From Saccharum officinarum (lineage: Eukaryota; Streptophyta; Magnoliopsida; Poales; Poaceae), in the NCBI GenBank assembly GCA_020631735.1, contig CM036209.1, positions 748,743-812,742 on the forward strand: a stretch of 64,000 nt of DNA, written 5' to 3'. Of this stretch, positions 1-11,649 are shown one piece after another. The position numbers were made by a program, and so were the translations under genes. Position 1 is the first letter of the stretch. Every line of letters begins with the position of its first letter. A model generated the notes under the pieces. The model was not told where the DNA came from. It saw only the letters and a program-made list of their open reading frames with translations, and made no database searches.

Positions 1-1529
1 GACCGGGGCTCCCCTCAGACCTTCCCGCTAATAGCTCACTGAGCGCCATGGTTCGTCCAACGAGGATAGCATGGTCTGGCTCACCCCCTCCGTTCCTTGG
101 AGGAACGCGTGAGGGCCGAACCAAAGACGGGAGGCATCCCGATTGGACCCATGCATCAAGCGGGGGCTCGAGGGCTATGCTTGCACCATGACCCAATGAA
201 CGGTTACACCCCCACATCGCTAAAAATGCATGGGAACTCACATTAACAAAAGACACGATTCATTAAGAGATCACAGTTCTTTTTACAACATTACTTCAAA
301 TACAAAATGCAAGATCTATCCTAGGCAGGGATCAAGGCGCCTCGGTGTCGATATTCTCAAAGCTTGGCAAAGAGCACCGACCAGTAGGGCTCAACCTTGA
401 TGTTGGCCGTCGCTCAGGCCCCAGGCCTCCGGTTGCCTCCTCGACGATCCTCGGTAGGAACCAGGTCAACAACGGCATCGTCTGCCTCGTTGAAATCCTC
501 CTGGGACCCGCCGTGGTCGTCCAGCTCTTGGCCCTCCGGAACCCCCACCAGGTGGTGGAGCACGTGCCCCGACCACACCTGCACCACCGATAGGGCTACC
601 GCCGCCCCACGATGGACACCGAACTCCACCGTGTCTTGAACGCGGTTGGGGATGTCGAGAAGGCGCTCCTCCCGGCTCTCGCCGCGGGCGTGGACATGAC
701 CCGCCACAGCATCCGCCGCCTCCCGTAGCGCTAGCAGCTCTAACTCCAGCTCTGCCCCTCGTGAAACAGAATGAGTAGGAGAACGAGGAGAAATGGACGA
801 ACCAGAATGACAAAGGAGGAACTTACTAGCCACCCGGTCGTCCGCAGTCACTAGTTGGTCACGAACGGACTACACCTCTTGCTCCACCGCCTCGAGCGCG
901 GCTTGAGAGGCCTCTAGGTATTCCTTTGAGCCTCTCCACCTCCCCCTCTGTCACCACGGCCGAGGCCACTGGCGCAACGGCCGGTGGCTACACCGACGCC
1001 TCCTGCCCCAACGTATGACACTGAACGGACCTTCCATCTCCGGCTGCGTTCGTGATGAAGCACTTGTTCGGCTCCATCATGAAGGAGGGAGGAGGACGAC
1101 GTGGTGTGGGAGGCACAAGGAAACTGCTGGCCGCTGGGTGAGGACTAAGAAGAACTATAGGGTTACCGCAACCTGCCGGCATCAGTATTTATAATGCCGT
1201 ACGGGGCAACCAAACTAGTGCCGAGCGCCTAGCCCCCACACGTGTAAGGATCAAGGCGCCTCTCCAGCTTCCCATGCTCCTGGATGCGAGATGTCATAGT
1301 AACCACAACCCAATGCGATGCCTCGTCTTCCCCAGATGGGTCCACTCGATTTAAAGCCCTTGAAGGGATACCTCATCCCTCCAAGGCCTCGGGGGCTACA
1401 ACTGGCGGGTGCGCTCATGCGCACCCACCGGATGACTTCCTTCAAACCAAACAAACAACAACTACCCATGTGCACTCATCCTCAAGCCTCTGAAGGAGTG
1501 CTCTACTCCTCCACAGGCTCGGGGGCTAC
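1..1529 (+). mobile_element. 3' internal end of a Tat-like Gypsy retrotransposon
   Basis: This stretch directly precedes an LTR and has no sense-strand pol ORF. It contains two copies of a purine-rich block around CTCGGGGGCTAC (about 1389-1400 and 1518-1529); the second abuts the LTR start and would be the polypurine tract. Grass Tat-lineage elements of the RIRE2/Grande type carry this kind of CTCGGGGGCTAC-TGT junction and a long 3' non-coding region, which is the basis for the lineage call. The phrase 'gatcaaggcgcctc' occurs near 331 and 1248, so the region has some internal duplication. The element body extends left of the window. Confidence 0.6.
414..1182 (-). pseudogene. Broken antisense ORF of a Tat-type Gypsy element
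   Basis: On the minus strand a TATA box (TATAAATA, about 1184-1191) lies just upstream of an ATG at about 1095 that begins MMEPNKCFITNAAGDG. That frame stops near 988. A later open frame, 414-851, contains ELLALREAADAV, ARGESREERLLDIP and VEFGVHRGAAVALS. Grass Tat elements such as Grande are known to carry an extra antisense gene in the 3' region, and the position, strand and private promoter fit that. Function is unknown. The two frames are separated by stops, so this copy is decayed. The family assignment is from memory of similar sequences and is moderate. Confidence 0.5.
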
Positions 1530-2340
1530 TGTCAGGTATTGATATGAGGCATACCCAACGAAGGGCATTAATAGCGTGTCATCTATTAAGTCGCCCGAGG
1601 CTTAGGGCCAGTTTCTGCCTCGTCCAAGCCCTCATGATGTCATTAAAGCGCCCGACCCTTGCACCCCGTTGGGAACAATCTCCGCCTTGCCTGGCCCCTA
1701 ATTTAACGTAAGCATGGGAGCGCCCGACCCCCTTGGCATACATCCACCTCGCCCGAGGGACGCGTAAGGCCCTCTGGCAAGGTTGGGAGCCACGTGGGCC
1801 CCCATCATGGCACCCATTCCCAATGATGGGATGAGCACGACCATACACAGTGAACGGGAGCATGGGAGCCGCGTTATGTTCTGAGATGACTCCGGTCATT
1901 CCATCACACGACCATGCCTCCACAGCAACAGGGGTAATGGCAACTATACTACCTAACTCCCTCTCTACTCAAATCCATGTGCACGCGCCGCCCATTCTCG
2001 ACGGTACAGAAGCAAACAGAACGAAGCATGGCCACAGCGCATTTCACCAGCGGACGTTGAGGCCAAAAGCTCAACACCCATTATGTCTCTGCGCTACAGC
2101 ATAAACTACTCACGCCGGATAAGGAGGAAGACGGCCACCCCCGAGGCCACCTTTTTTTTTTCTCTTTTGTCTTTTCCCCTTTCCCCTTTTTACCTTTCTA
2201 CCACAAATGTAACCCGCGCCTTCCCCTTGGGAACTATAAAAGGGGAGGCAGAGGCCACATCAAGGGGATCTCGGATCGAAAACAGATCCCTGTTGGAAAC
2301 ACACTCCACTAACCAAGAACTCCAAGTATGGGATTGACCT
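1530..2340 (+). repeat. 3' LTR of the Tat-like Gypsy element, right end uncertain
   Basis: The LTR starts TGTCAGGTATTGATATGAGG immediately after the CTCGGGGGCTAC tract. A TATA box (TATAAAAG) lies at about 2235, 700 bp into the LTR, followed by the usual short run of R/U5-like sequence. I could not find a clear CA end or a primer site after 2300, so the right boundary is approximate and the LTR may be truncated. Confidence 0.5.
2235..2242 (+). promoter_or_regulatory. TATA box of the LTR
   Basis: TATAAAAG in a GC-richer context, about 700 bp from the LTR start and 100 bp from its probable end, as expected for the U3 promoter of an LTR. Confidence 0.5.
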
Positions 2341-3010
2341 GCAATTCACAATAGATCACATCAGCGAGACCAATCCCGATAAATTACAACATAACAGACA
2401 TCTCATATCTTGTCTTTCCTACTACATAAAGCTTTAGTGATTTGCAATGCCAATTTGCACTGAAATGCTGCATTGTCATACTTTTTCACGGTAAAAAAAT
2501 GAACTTCTCAAAGACACAGGTGAGTTGACATAAACAATAAACAATTCTACCTAAGTTATATAGGCCTCTGAGGCAGTCAACACGAGAACACCTTATCTGT
2601 ATACTGGTCATCCAACTATATGAAAAAAAAGACATTCAGTTTTTTCAAATAATTGCCCCACTAGGTAAAGAGGAATCTGAAGAGTCATCTATGTTTGGAT
2701 CTGAAGAATCAATAACATAGAAAATAGAAAATGATTTTACTTATGTGAAGAGAGAGGCAGTACAACCTGGTACTCTAATGATCTGATAATATGTGTCCCT
2801 GAGAGGGGAAGAAGGCTCTAGAACATGTAGTAATCCTCGCCGGTAAAAACATCTACTAAACGTAATTTAAACAATTCATGATATTCTTATTTGGTAGTAA
2901 GAGAAAACAAATCTTTACACCAACTCTAGAGAAGATTGCCAAGGAAAAAAATACGCAGGGATAAAATTGGGAGTCATTTGCTAAGGGAAGCCATAAAGGT
3001 GAACTATGTA

Positions 3011-3138
3011 CAGAACAAGAACCCGAAGCCTCACAGAGGAGCAGTCATATGGCACATCTATCATTTGTCTCATACAGAATGAGAACCTAATACCTCACAG
3101 AGGAGCAGTCATATGGCACATCTATACTTTGTCCGAAA
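3011..3138. repeat. Two-copy 64-bp tandem duplication
   Basis: Two units (3011-3074 and 3075-3138) share an identical core around CCTCACAGAGGAGCAGTCAT and its extension through GGCACATCTAT. The differences lie at the unit edges. Confidence 0.7.
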
Positions 3139-5479
3139 CAATCCAAACCTTTGCGCCTACAAAGTGGAACTGTCAAATGTCAAATACCAGAGCAGTGTCA
3201 TAAGAAAGTTGGTAAAGGTAAACAGAACATTGCAACCCAGAAGGAAACCAAGAATATATAAAGTTGCTCTCTCAAAAAGGCTAAACTAAGGGAGGAAGGA
3301 TGCATTTGATTTCCTTTATAAGCATGCATGACAGGAAGAAGAAAATAAACTGGGGGAAAAATTAATAACACATGTGACATGGATACCAACAGTTGTCTTC
3401 ACAACTGAGGTAAAAAGAGACATGCAGGCACTGAGCTAACTGAAGGTGTTTACTTTCAGCACCAATCGACTAATATAAGATGCTAACCCTATATAGTGTA
3501 TAAAGGAATATGATAATTTAATCATACTAATAACACATTTGTACCAAGTTCAAACACCAAGAACAAAATTTTGATGATAAGAAACCCACACTTGCAGTAA
3601 AATTACTCCCTTCCCATGTTGTATAGTAGTTCAAATGGAAACAGGACTTTTGCAGGCACCACCATACCTGTAATAGACTGAGATTAACTGGAACCATCTG
3701 TCCATTTTTAAAGCCTTTGGAAGCAGAAGAGAAACCAAAGAGTTTTGGTAGCAAGGATCCAAACCGAGAAAGAACATTTGCTGCAAGTGAAAAGTGGGGC
3801 TTAGAACACCTGGATATCAGAATGGCAGTGATAACAGTAGTAAGCAGACAGGCAGCACACAACTCAGAAAAAAATGATAGAGGTGAATTTTGAACACAAA
3901 CAATACATAATAACTGCAGTAGTAGAGGATCGAAAGCTTTAAAATTTGGCTGGAAAAACTTATAAATTTAAAAGTATCTGTAGCAGGGAATACTTATAAG
4001 TTTAAAAGTCTAATCTATTATTTAGTTGTCGAGGTTTCATATAGCTTCAATCCAGTTATGTCAAGTTGAGAGGCATACATACTAAATAGCAGCAGAATGT
4101 ATGAAATATTTTGGCACAAAATTCAGCAGGTCAGACCATTCAATACCTTAGGAGCCGTTCAACAGGAAGAGTATGCAAATAAGCTTGGGACAGCGCGTGT
4201 AGGGTCTGTTGGAGCACATCGAGGCAATTCCATCTGCATAGAAAATTGGTGCAAGCATGAAATTACCTAACGCAAGGAAAGAAGCCTGTATGTAACATAT
4301 ATGCCAGAATCAGTACGTAGACAAAAAAAAGCAGGTACCGAGCTGCAGGAACAAGCCCAAATTCCATTTCGTTAAACATGACATCATTTTAGTTGTGCAA
4401 ACACAAACTAACCCATTCAGGTTCTGCATATATAAACCTAGAACTGTAAACCAATCTAACCATGACTATCTAAGTAACGGAGAATAAACATTATGTTTGT
4501 TAAACTTCTAATAACACATACCAGGCGCCATCTGCATCTGCTGGCATGGATTCAGAGGGCACTGCAGTGCCACTCGTCACTGATCTTAGCCTCACTACAC
4601 ATCCCATCCCTTGTTCATCTACCTGTGTCTACGTGCAACCAAAAAGGCAAACAAAAATATCATATGGCAATAGAAAAGGGAGACTGAAGTAGAGCAACAC
4701 ACCATACGGAATCAGTGCCACTCCTCGCTGATCTTAGGATTAAAAACATCTCAAGGAAGCATTCAAACAAGAACAATTTATTATCTAGCTTTGGTCATGC
4801 ACATGCGCCTACACATTAATATTAAACAAGCGAAATGTAAATATTTCAGTCATGCTAACCTGAGAGGCAGGCATATATTAAACAACAGCAAAATCAATGA
4901 AATATTTTTGGCATGAACCTGTGCAGCTGAACCAAGGCACCTAAATCAAAATTGTTGCTGGCACAAAAATTCAATCGAAATACAGGGAGGCACACGAGTC
5001 ACGGACGTAGCTTACTCCTCCAAGTACAAGGATGCCTCAGACATGGGATAGATGAAAAATCAGATCGACGGAGGAGGAGAAGAGGGTCAGTACCAGCAGA
5101 TCCAGCCGCTGCTGTCTCAGCCGGCGAGGAAGAGACAACGCGCTAGGGTTTCCTAGACCACACGAGCACACACGGACCAGAGGGAGGAGGCAGCGACGGG
5201 GGCAGCGACACCGGTGGCTGCCGGCAGGGCCCGGTCGCGCCGCACTGCGGCTGGGGGACGGCCATCGCCGGTGGCCACGCCACGCTGCGGCCGGGGGGGT
5301 GTCGGCGTCGCGGGGAGCCGATGGCGTGGGGGCCGGCCCAGCACGCCGTGACGTGAGGGGGGAGGAGGAGGGCAGTCGCGGCCGCAGCCGTCGCCCTGCC
5401 GCGTCGGGAGGGAGAGAGAACGAAGAGGAGAGAGGAGGAGGAGAGAAGAAGAATCTGGAAGGAGAAGCAGAAGCCCCAG

Positions 5480-5485
5480 TATATA
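5480..5485 (-). promoter_or_regulatory. TATA-like box for a minus-strand transcript
   Basis: On the minus strand ACAAATATATACTGG precedes a CT-rich, GC-rich leader typical of grass 5' UTRs (CTTCTGCTTCTCCTTCC). It would drive transcription into 5450-2400. This is a weak call based on composition only. Confidence 0.3.
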
Positions 5486-6529
5486 TTTGTGTCTCTTGAT
5501 TCTGACAAGAAGCCGAAGAAGCCAATAAGAAGCAGAGGAGAAACCGGACAAGGCAACCAGAATCACGAGAAGCGGCTTCAAGCGAAATCCGCTCCAAGCA
5601 ACGGTGTCCACACGATGGAGCATTCAACGGACACAAATAATTGGAGCGACGTGGACGCGTGTTCTACGCTGGAATCCGGCGGGCAATTAAGGGGGAAAAC
5701 GTGCAGACTCCATTGGGGACATGTAGATAGAATTTCTAAGTTCTATTTTTTTCCTCTAGCGTGATATGTTTAGTTGGTACCAAAGTTTGAGTTATATATG
5801 CTCTTGTTGCATCTTTTTACGTCATAGATCTTATTTTAGTTTTCAACTTTCAATACAATTATATTTTAAAGCTATAAAGTTAGTTTAGCTTCCAACTTTA
5901 ATATAGAGTTATATTTTAGCTTTCTACTTTTTCTCGATATGTTAAATTGAAACTAAAACTATAGAAGTTATTGTATCTTTTCTTCAAAATTTTAAACTTT
6001 TTTATTTTACTAAAAAAGATTATAGATTCTAGGATGGCCTTTTAGTTCTTACAATGGTCGTTTCAGCTCACACAACGGCACTTAAGCTGTTAAATTCATT
6101 GTATCTAAAAGTTTTATGTGTAGTATTATGCTTTTATAAAACATAGCATGCTTAAAATTAAACTATTAATATTGATATAATATAATATTTTGGTACATAT
6201 ATATAAATTTATTTAAAATAACAACTTACATATATTATTATCATGGAGTATTAATATAATATAAAGTGAATTAGTAGTGTCATTGATATGTAGTTTCTTA
6301 AATGACCATTTTTCCATACTTGATATATTAAAATAAATATATATTCTAACGTATACATATTTGTTTGGTCTACATGGTGGAGAATAGCATGATGTTTACT
6401 TTTAACTTAACATATTTGCTAAGGTGAGACTTCATAATATATATAGCGTACTTTGATGGATGCTGAATTATTTTGTGTAGTAACCTACATTAGTATTTAC
6501 ATGTAGATTTGATAGTTTTTTGTTTATTT

Positions 6530-6965
6530 TTTATAGTGGCTGAGGTTGATATAACTCACATATAAATTAAAAGATGTTACTTTATTATCTTTTATAGTGT
6601 CATATATCAGTAATTTGAATGCAAATTTAGGGTTTAATTTGCATTATTTTCATAGTGGTAGAAATAGGTAATCTATAAAAAGTAGAAGGTATTTTATATT
6701 ATCTTTTATAATGGTATATGTGGATAATTAGATACAAATTAGGAAGTTATTTTAAATTATCTTTTATAATGGCAGATATGGATAATTTAGATGCAAATTT
6801 AGGAGGTTATTTTGAATTATCTTTTATAATGACAAAGTTGGGTAATTTAAATATAAATTTTGAGTTTATTTTGAAGTATCTTTCCTAATGACAAAGTTGG
6901 GCAATTTAAATGTAAAATTAGAGGGTTATTTAATGTAATTTTTATAATGGTAGAGGTGGGTAATT
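6530..6965. repeat. Diverged tandem repeat, about 59-bp period
   Basis: About six imperfect units share TTATCTTTTATAATGG and GG(G/A)TAATTTAAATG-like words at regular spacing. Confidence 0.6.
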
Positions 6966-6969
6966 TTTA

Positions 6970-7165
6970 TAGAATAAAATAGATCCAATGGCTATTATTG
7001 AACATGATGATTAGAGTCCACCAAAGTATTTCTTTATAAACAGAATAGATCCAATGGTTGTTATTGGAGATGATGATTAGAGTCCACAAAGTATTTTTTT
7101 ATGAACAGAATAGATAAGTAGCTATTATTGAAGATGATGATTAGAGTCCACCAAATTAAAGACTA
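6970..7165. repeat. Diverged tandem repeat, about 72-bp period
   Basis: Three units share GAACAGAATAGAT, CTATTATTG and GATGATTAGAGTCCACC. Confidence 0.65.
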
Positions 7166-8372
7166 GATGCTTCTGATTATTGTGAGAATTTTCTAGAATT
7201 TATCTTTCTATAGGCGGTTCCCAAAGAAAACCGCCTATAGAAATAATTTTTAATTTATTTTAAGTTTTCCTTATATATATTTTTAGAAATTGTTTAAATG
7301 ATTCAAAAAATCATTTCTTCAAAAATATTTGTTATAAATTAGTGAAAAAACTGTTGTTGTGTTCCTCTTGACTAGATATACATGTTAAAAATATGAAATT
7401 TCATGTTTGAGGTAATTTTGTATGCCGCTTTATTTAAAATGATTTAAATTGAATATGTGCCTAATATCTTGTTTAATACATAAATAATTCTAGGAATACT
7501 AGAAAAATATGAATCAAATTTTGTTAGCTTTATTGTTTTGTGTAAATGCTATAAAAAATATAGTCCTTAGTGCAATTTATCGTTGACAATATAAAGCTGA
7601 GGAACCCATATGTTTGATCATGGGTTGGTGGAAGGACTCTTCTACGAATGTGAAGCATGTATCTTATGCCTATCTCCAAATGTCTTGAAATTTTTTTGGC
7701 AACCTCCTACACCCAAATGATGGCCCAACACAAGGTCTTAGGATTTTCCAGTCATGCAAGCTATTATTACATTTTTCTTCGCGCTAAATGAGAAGAAAAA
7801 TGGTGGACTACACCTAGATCCCACTAGGTTTTTCCATCAACCGCAACAAAGTTTTGTTTCCTAGGGTAGATGAGACCCTGTAGAGAAGTTTGGCACCATT
7901 TGGAGTCGTTTTAGGGGTAGACTCAGTTCAAGCGCTAATTACCGGGTGACGTCACGCAGAAATTCAATTAAACCGGATAAAGTACCAAACCACATCAGAA
8001 AAATCCCAAACTTGGTGAGTTGAACATCAATGACACTAGTAAGCCTTAGAAAAAATGAAATAATCATAGGGTCTTACATGTAGAAATAGGGAAGGGCACA
8101 TAGCACACATTTTATCATAAATGGATTACATGGCAAATGACAAATAAAATCTAGGAAGCTACTGTTCTTCCTTGTCCATCGTGACGCACCCAGGGCAACG
8201 AGCTCTATGGAATGCTTCACTCAACATTCCTTATCTTTACTAGATGATCGTCTACAAAGAGAGACATGTCGCTGAACTAGTTAAATTCATCCAGGTCAGA
8301 TACACCATCAACTCCTATGGCTTGTTGCTTTCCAGGGAAAACTACATGCTTTGGCTTGTCGATACTTTTCTT

Positions 8373-10155
8373 TTAATCATTAGGAGACAGGATCTGTTCA
8401 GCATAGAAGACTTGTGCAGCGCGATTAGCCATTATCCATGGATCATCTTTGTAGCCTACCTTACTTAGATCAAGAACTCTGACCCCATAGTTGTCTACTA
8501 TGACATGTTTGTCTTCAACCCATTGACATCGAAACACAGGGATCTGAAATGTACCATAGTCTAGTTCCCATATGTCCTCAACGAAGCCAAAGTATGTAGT
8601 TTCCTCACCAGTTTTAGAGTCTATGGCGTCGCATCGAACCCCACTGTTTTGTGCCATGCTCTTTTGGTCCTTGAACTTGGTACAGAACGTGAAGCCACTA
8701 ATGTCATAGGTTTGCCATGTCCTGACCAGGCGTGATGGTCCAGATGCTAACACCTTGATGGTGCGTTCCTCGAGTGTTTTCCCATTTGGTATGTCCTGCT
8801 CCCTTAGCCATGAAGTGAACCGATTCTTGTGTTCCTTCATTAACCATTCTTCCGTGCACCCATGATTATGTTCGCAAACCACTTTAATGTGTTGGTTGAT
8901 CAAAGGCTCCATTATCGATAGCTGATGTAGGACGCTGTGATGTGCCTCGAGAACTGTATTGTAATCGTTTGGGAGCAATGTTTTCTTTCCCATCCTCCCT
9001 CTTCTAGTCAGCCTACCCTTGTGTCGTGATGGAGGTAGACCTATTGCAACCTGGTCTTTTAGGACCCTCTTGCAGAATGGACCTCCGGACTCAATAGCCT
9101 CTTCGGTTAAGTACCCCTCTACCATAGACGCCTCTGGATGAGCATGAGTTGATACATAGCCATTTAGTATTGACATGAAACGCTCATACGTCCACATCTC
9201 ATGCAAGTACATGGGACCCAGTGCCTCTATTTGTGGAACCAAGTGCACGACAAGGTGAACCATCATATCGAAGAATGCTGGGGGGAAACACATCTCAAAC
9301 TGTGACACTGTCTCCACTGCAAATTCCTTAAGAGATGCCAACTCATCACAGTCTATCACCTTCTGTGAGATCCTGTTGAAGAAGTAGCAGAACTGTGTGA
9401 TTGCAACCTTTATCCACACTGGGTTTATAGCCCTGATGGGAATAGGGAGGAAAGTAGTTAGCATGACATGACAATCATGTGAGTTGTAGTTGGTGAGTGT
9501 AAGGTCTTTCATTGACACAATACTCCGTATGCTAGAGCAGAATCCAGATGGAACTTTCAATTTCTTTAACCACACACACATTACATGTTTCTCATCGTTG
9601 TTGAGGTTGTAGCTTGCTGCAGGGAGGTGGTACTTGCCATTTTCTAGCCGAACAGGGTGAAGTTCTTTTTTTATGCCTAATTGTACCATGTCCATGCATG
9701 AATTTAGTCCTTCCTTTGTCTTGCCCTTCATGTCTAGCAAGGTGCCAATTAGACTTTCAAACATGTTCTTCTGAACGTGCATACCATTGATCGCGTGGCG
9801 TACGTCTAACTCTGGCCAGTATTCTAAATACTCAAAGAAAATAGACGTCTTCTTGAATGTAGCCTCTGAAGCTGGTTTGACATTCTTTCTTGGTTTTTCG
9901 TCTTTTGTCTTCTTCCCGAAAACAAATTTGAGTTTACTGACTATGCTGAATTTTTTTTTGCCTTTACTGTTACCTGATGGAGCAGTAGACTGTAGTTCAG
10001 TATTATTGACAAAGTACTTATCCATCTTTTTCTGCCGGTACCTGTGTCCTTTTGATAAGAAGCGTCTATGCCTCATGTACGCTATCTTCTTAGATGCAGT
10101 AAGGTACATGTAAGCGGTGTCATCTATGCATACCACACAAACAAGCTCCCCTTGA
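8373..10155 (-). pseudogene. CACTA transposase, C-terminal part (DUF4218, DUF4216)
   Basis: This long open frame runs to 10271, but its first 40 codons are probably out of frame with the real protein, which appears to enter near 10155 at ELVCVVCIDDTAYMYLTASK. A DUF4218-type region (about residues 285-400, with MYLHEMWTYERFMSILNGYV) and a DUF4216-type region near residues 560-610 (YFGFVEDIWELDYGTFQIPV) follow in the order usual for plant CACTA transposases. The TNP2-like protein binds element ends and catalyses cut-and-paste movement in the nucleus. A frameshift near 10150 separates this part from the catalytic part upstream, so the copy as read is not functional, unless an unrecognised intron restores it. 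Confidence 0.85.
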
Positions 10156-10700
10156 ACTGCCCTGATAATGTAAAGAGAGCAGGGTAGTCGTTGATCGTAA
10201 CAAAGATAATTGCTCTGAGCGTGAATGATTCTTTGCGGTACTCGTCCAACATTTGAACACCTGTTTCCCACAGTATCTTCATGTCCTGCATTAAGAGCTC
10301 TAAGAAAACATCCATATCAACTCCAGGCTGTGTAGGTCTAGAGATAAGGATGGTTAGCAAAAGGTACTTTCGCTTCTGCATCAACCATGGAGGAAGGTTG
10401 TAGATGGTGAGGATCACCGGCCATGTGCTGTGCTTGCTGCTCCTCTCAGCAAATGGATTCATTCCATCAGTACTCAGTGCGAACCTAACATTCCTTGGTT
10501 CCCTTGCAAAGTCCTTGTGGTTTTCATTGAAATCTTTCCACTGCTGGCCATCGGCTGGGTGCCAAAGCTTCCCATCGTCTTTGTGCTCATCAGAAGCATG
10601 CCAGCTCATAAGTTGGGCATCCTCTGGGTTAGCGAACAAACACCTCAATCGATCGACCACAGGAAGGTACCACATCACCAAAGCAGGAATCTTTTTCTGC
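10124..10700 (-). pseudogene. CACTA transposase, catalytic middle part (Transposase_21/TNP2)
   Basis: The frame reads MWYLPVVDRLRCLFANPEDA, then LSTDGMNPFAE and NDYPALFTLSGQ, motifs of the Transposase_21 family that include acidic residues of the DDE core. The open part starts at a Met at 10681, but coding continues upstream in this frame (YYAQKKIPALVM), so the true protein is continuous with the N-terminal ORF through a frameshift or intron near 10700-10740. The end at 10124 is an artefact of the second shift near 10150. Confidence 0.85.
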
Positions 10701-10710
10701 GCATAATAGT

Positions 10711-11649
10711 CTACTTCTTCCTTTTCTTTGCCGGTGGGTTTTGAACTACTCTTCTGGGTCTTTTGTTCGGTCTTCTTTCATTTTTTCCCTTAGACACGGA
10801 GGTAGCACACTCCTCCTCTATGTAGTCTTTATTTGTCTTGTACCTACTTGCACCACACTTCGGACAGCTGTCCAAGTCCTTATAATCATCACCTCGATAT
10901 AGGATACAGTGATTTCTACAAGCGTGGATCTTCTCAACACCCATCGTGAGTGGACTGATTAGCTTCTTTGCATAGTACGTGTTAGCAGGCACTTTGTTCT
11001 CCTTAGGAAGCATGTCTGCGATAATGCTCAAGAACGCATCAAAGCCAGCATCAGAAAGACCATATCTAGCTTTGCACACCAACTTTAGCATAGACTGCAG
11101 CGTCGTGAACTCTTTGGTGCAACCCTTGGACTCATCGTACAAAGGGCCTTCTACTGCCTTCATCAGGGTCTCCATACCTTTCATGAAGAACACTGATGGA
11201 TCGTCCGCATGACGATGAAACATTGACTCTAGAAATTCTGCATCTTCCGCAGCCATATTAGTTTCGGCGCCATCTTCATTTCCTCCAGTGAAACCATGGT
11301 CAGGAACATTTGGCACAACATGTTCAACGGCTAGACCATCGGTGTCAAGTTGTTGTGTCTCGTGTATGAACTCAAACCCGTCAACAAGCACTTCTGGACC
11401 ATCAGCATCGATGTTCGTAGGAATTCCAGTTGCATAAGGAGCAGAGCTACCCTCTCCATGCTTTGTCCAAATCAAGTAATCCTTCATAAATCCTCGACAG
11501 ACCAGATGAGTAAGGATTTGTTGGATGTCTTCAGATACAGCAAAATTTCTACAATCCATGCATGGACAATGTATGTGCGTCTTTCTTGTTCTTGAAGCAT
11601 GCTGGACCTCAGTTATGTATGATGGATCTAGTCTTGATAAATTATACAT
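10711..11649 (-). pseudogene. CACTA transposase, N-terminal part
   Basis: A 312-residue frame begins MYNLSRLDPSYITEVQ and has the Transposase-associated domain with Cys/His residues (HIHCPCMDCRNF, about residues 26-37). Near residues 240-270 it has CRNHCILYRGDDYKDLDSCP followed by a CPKCGASRYK zinc-ribbon-like pair. This matches the N-terminus of plant CACTA TNP2-like proteins. It ends in basic residues (AKKRKK), where the reading frame leaves that of the following catalytic ORF, so one shift or intron must lie around 10711-10750. Confidence 0.85.

Larger units (their letters stand above)
2341..5640 (-). pseudogene. Possible minus-strand gene remnant of unknown identity
   Basis: The minus strand has a GC-rich head (5100-5460) behind a TATA-like box at about 5480-5485, then AT-rich DNA with short exon-like blocks bounded by good splice signals. 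Blocks: 4522-4622 (frame reads DEQGMGCVVRLRSVTSGTA), 4147-4233 (frame reads NCLDVLQQTLHALSQAYLHT) and 3668-3780 (frame reads RFGSLLPKLFGFSSASKGF). Joining block 1 to block 2 directly gives a stop, and the phases of blocks 2 and 3 do not match, so either exons are missing or the copy is dead. I do not recognise the protein. A non-coding transcript or a transposon-captured fragment is equally possible. Confidence 0.3.
5760..7175. other. AT-rich intergenic DNA with two diverged tandem arrays
   Basis: No coding frame is convincing here. From about 6530 to 6965, units of about 58-60 bp repeat roughly six times around the words GGATAATTTAGATGCAAATT and TTATCTTTTATAATGG. From about 6970 to 7165 a second array of about 72 bp repeats three times around AATAGATCCAATGG and GATGATGATTAGAGTCCACC. 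Both arrays are visibly diverged between units. Confidence 0.6.

Noticed and set aside
5037..5636. Three overlapping minus-strand ORFs of 137-199 residues
   Set aside because: They overlap in different frames in a GC-rich leader-like stretch, are Pro/Ser/Arg-rich and carry no domain. They are probably chance frames in a 5' UTR-like region.
8034..8050. CACTAGTAAGCC as a possible left end of the large CACTA element
   Set aside because: It matches the right terminus for only about nine bases, has no subterminal GGCGGTT array next to it, and the flank TGA does not match CTG. The hairpin with GGCGGTT lies outside it at about 7210.
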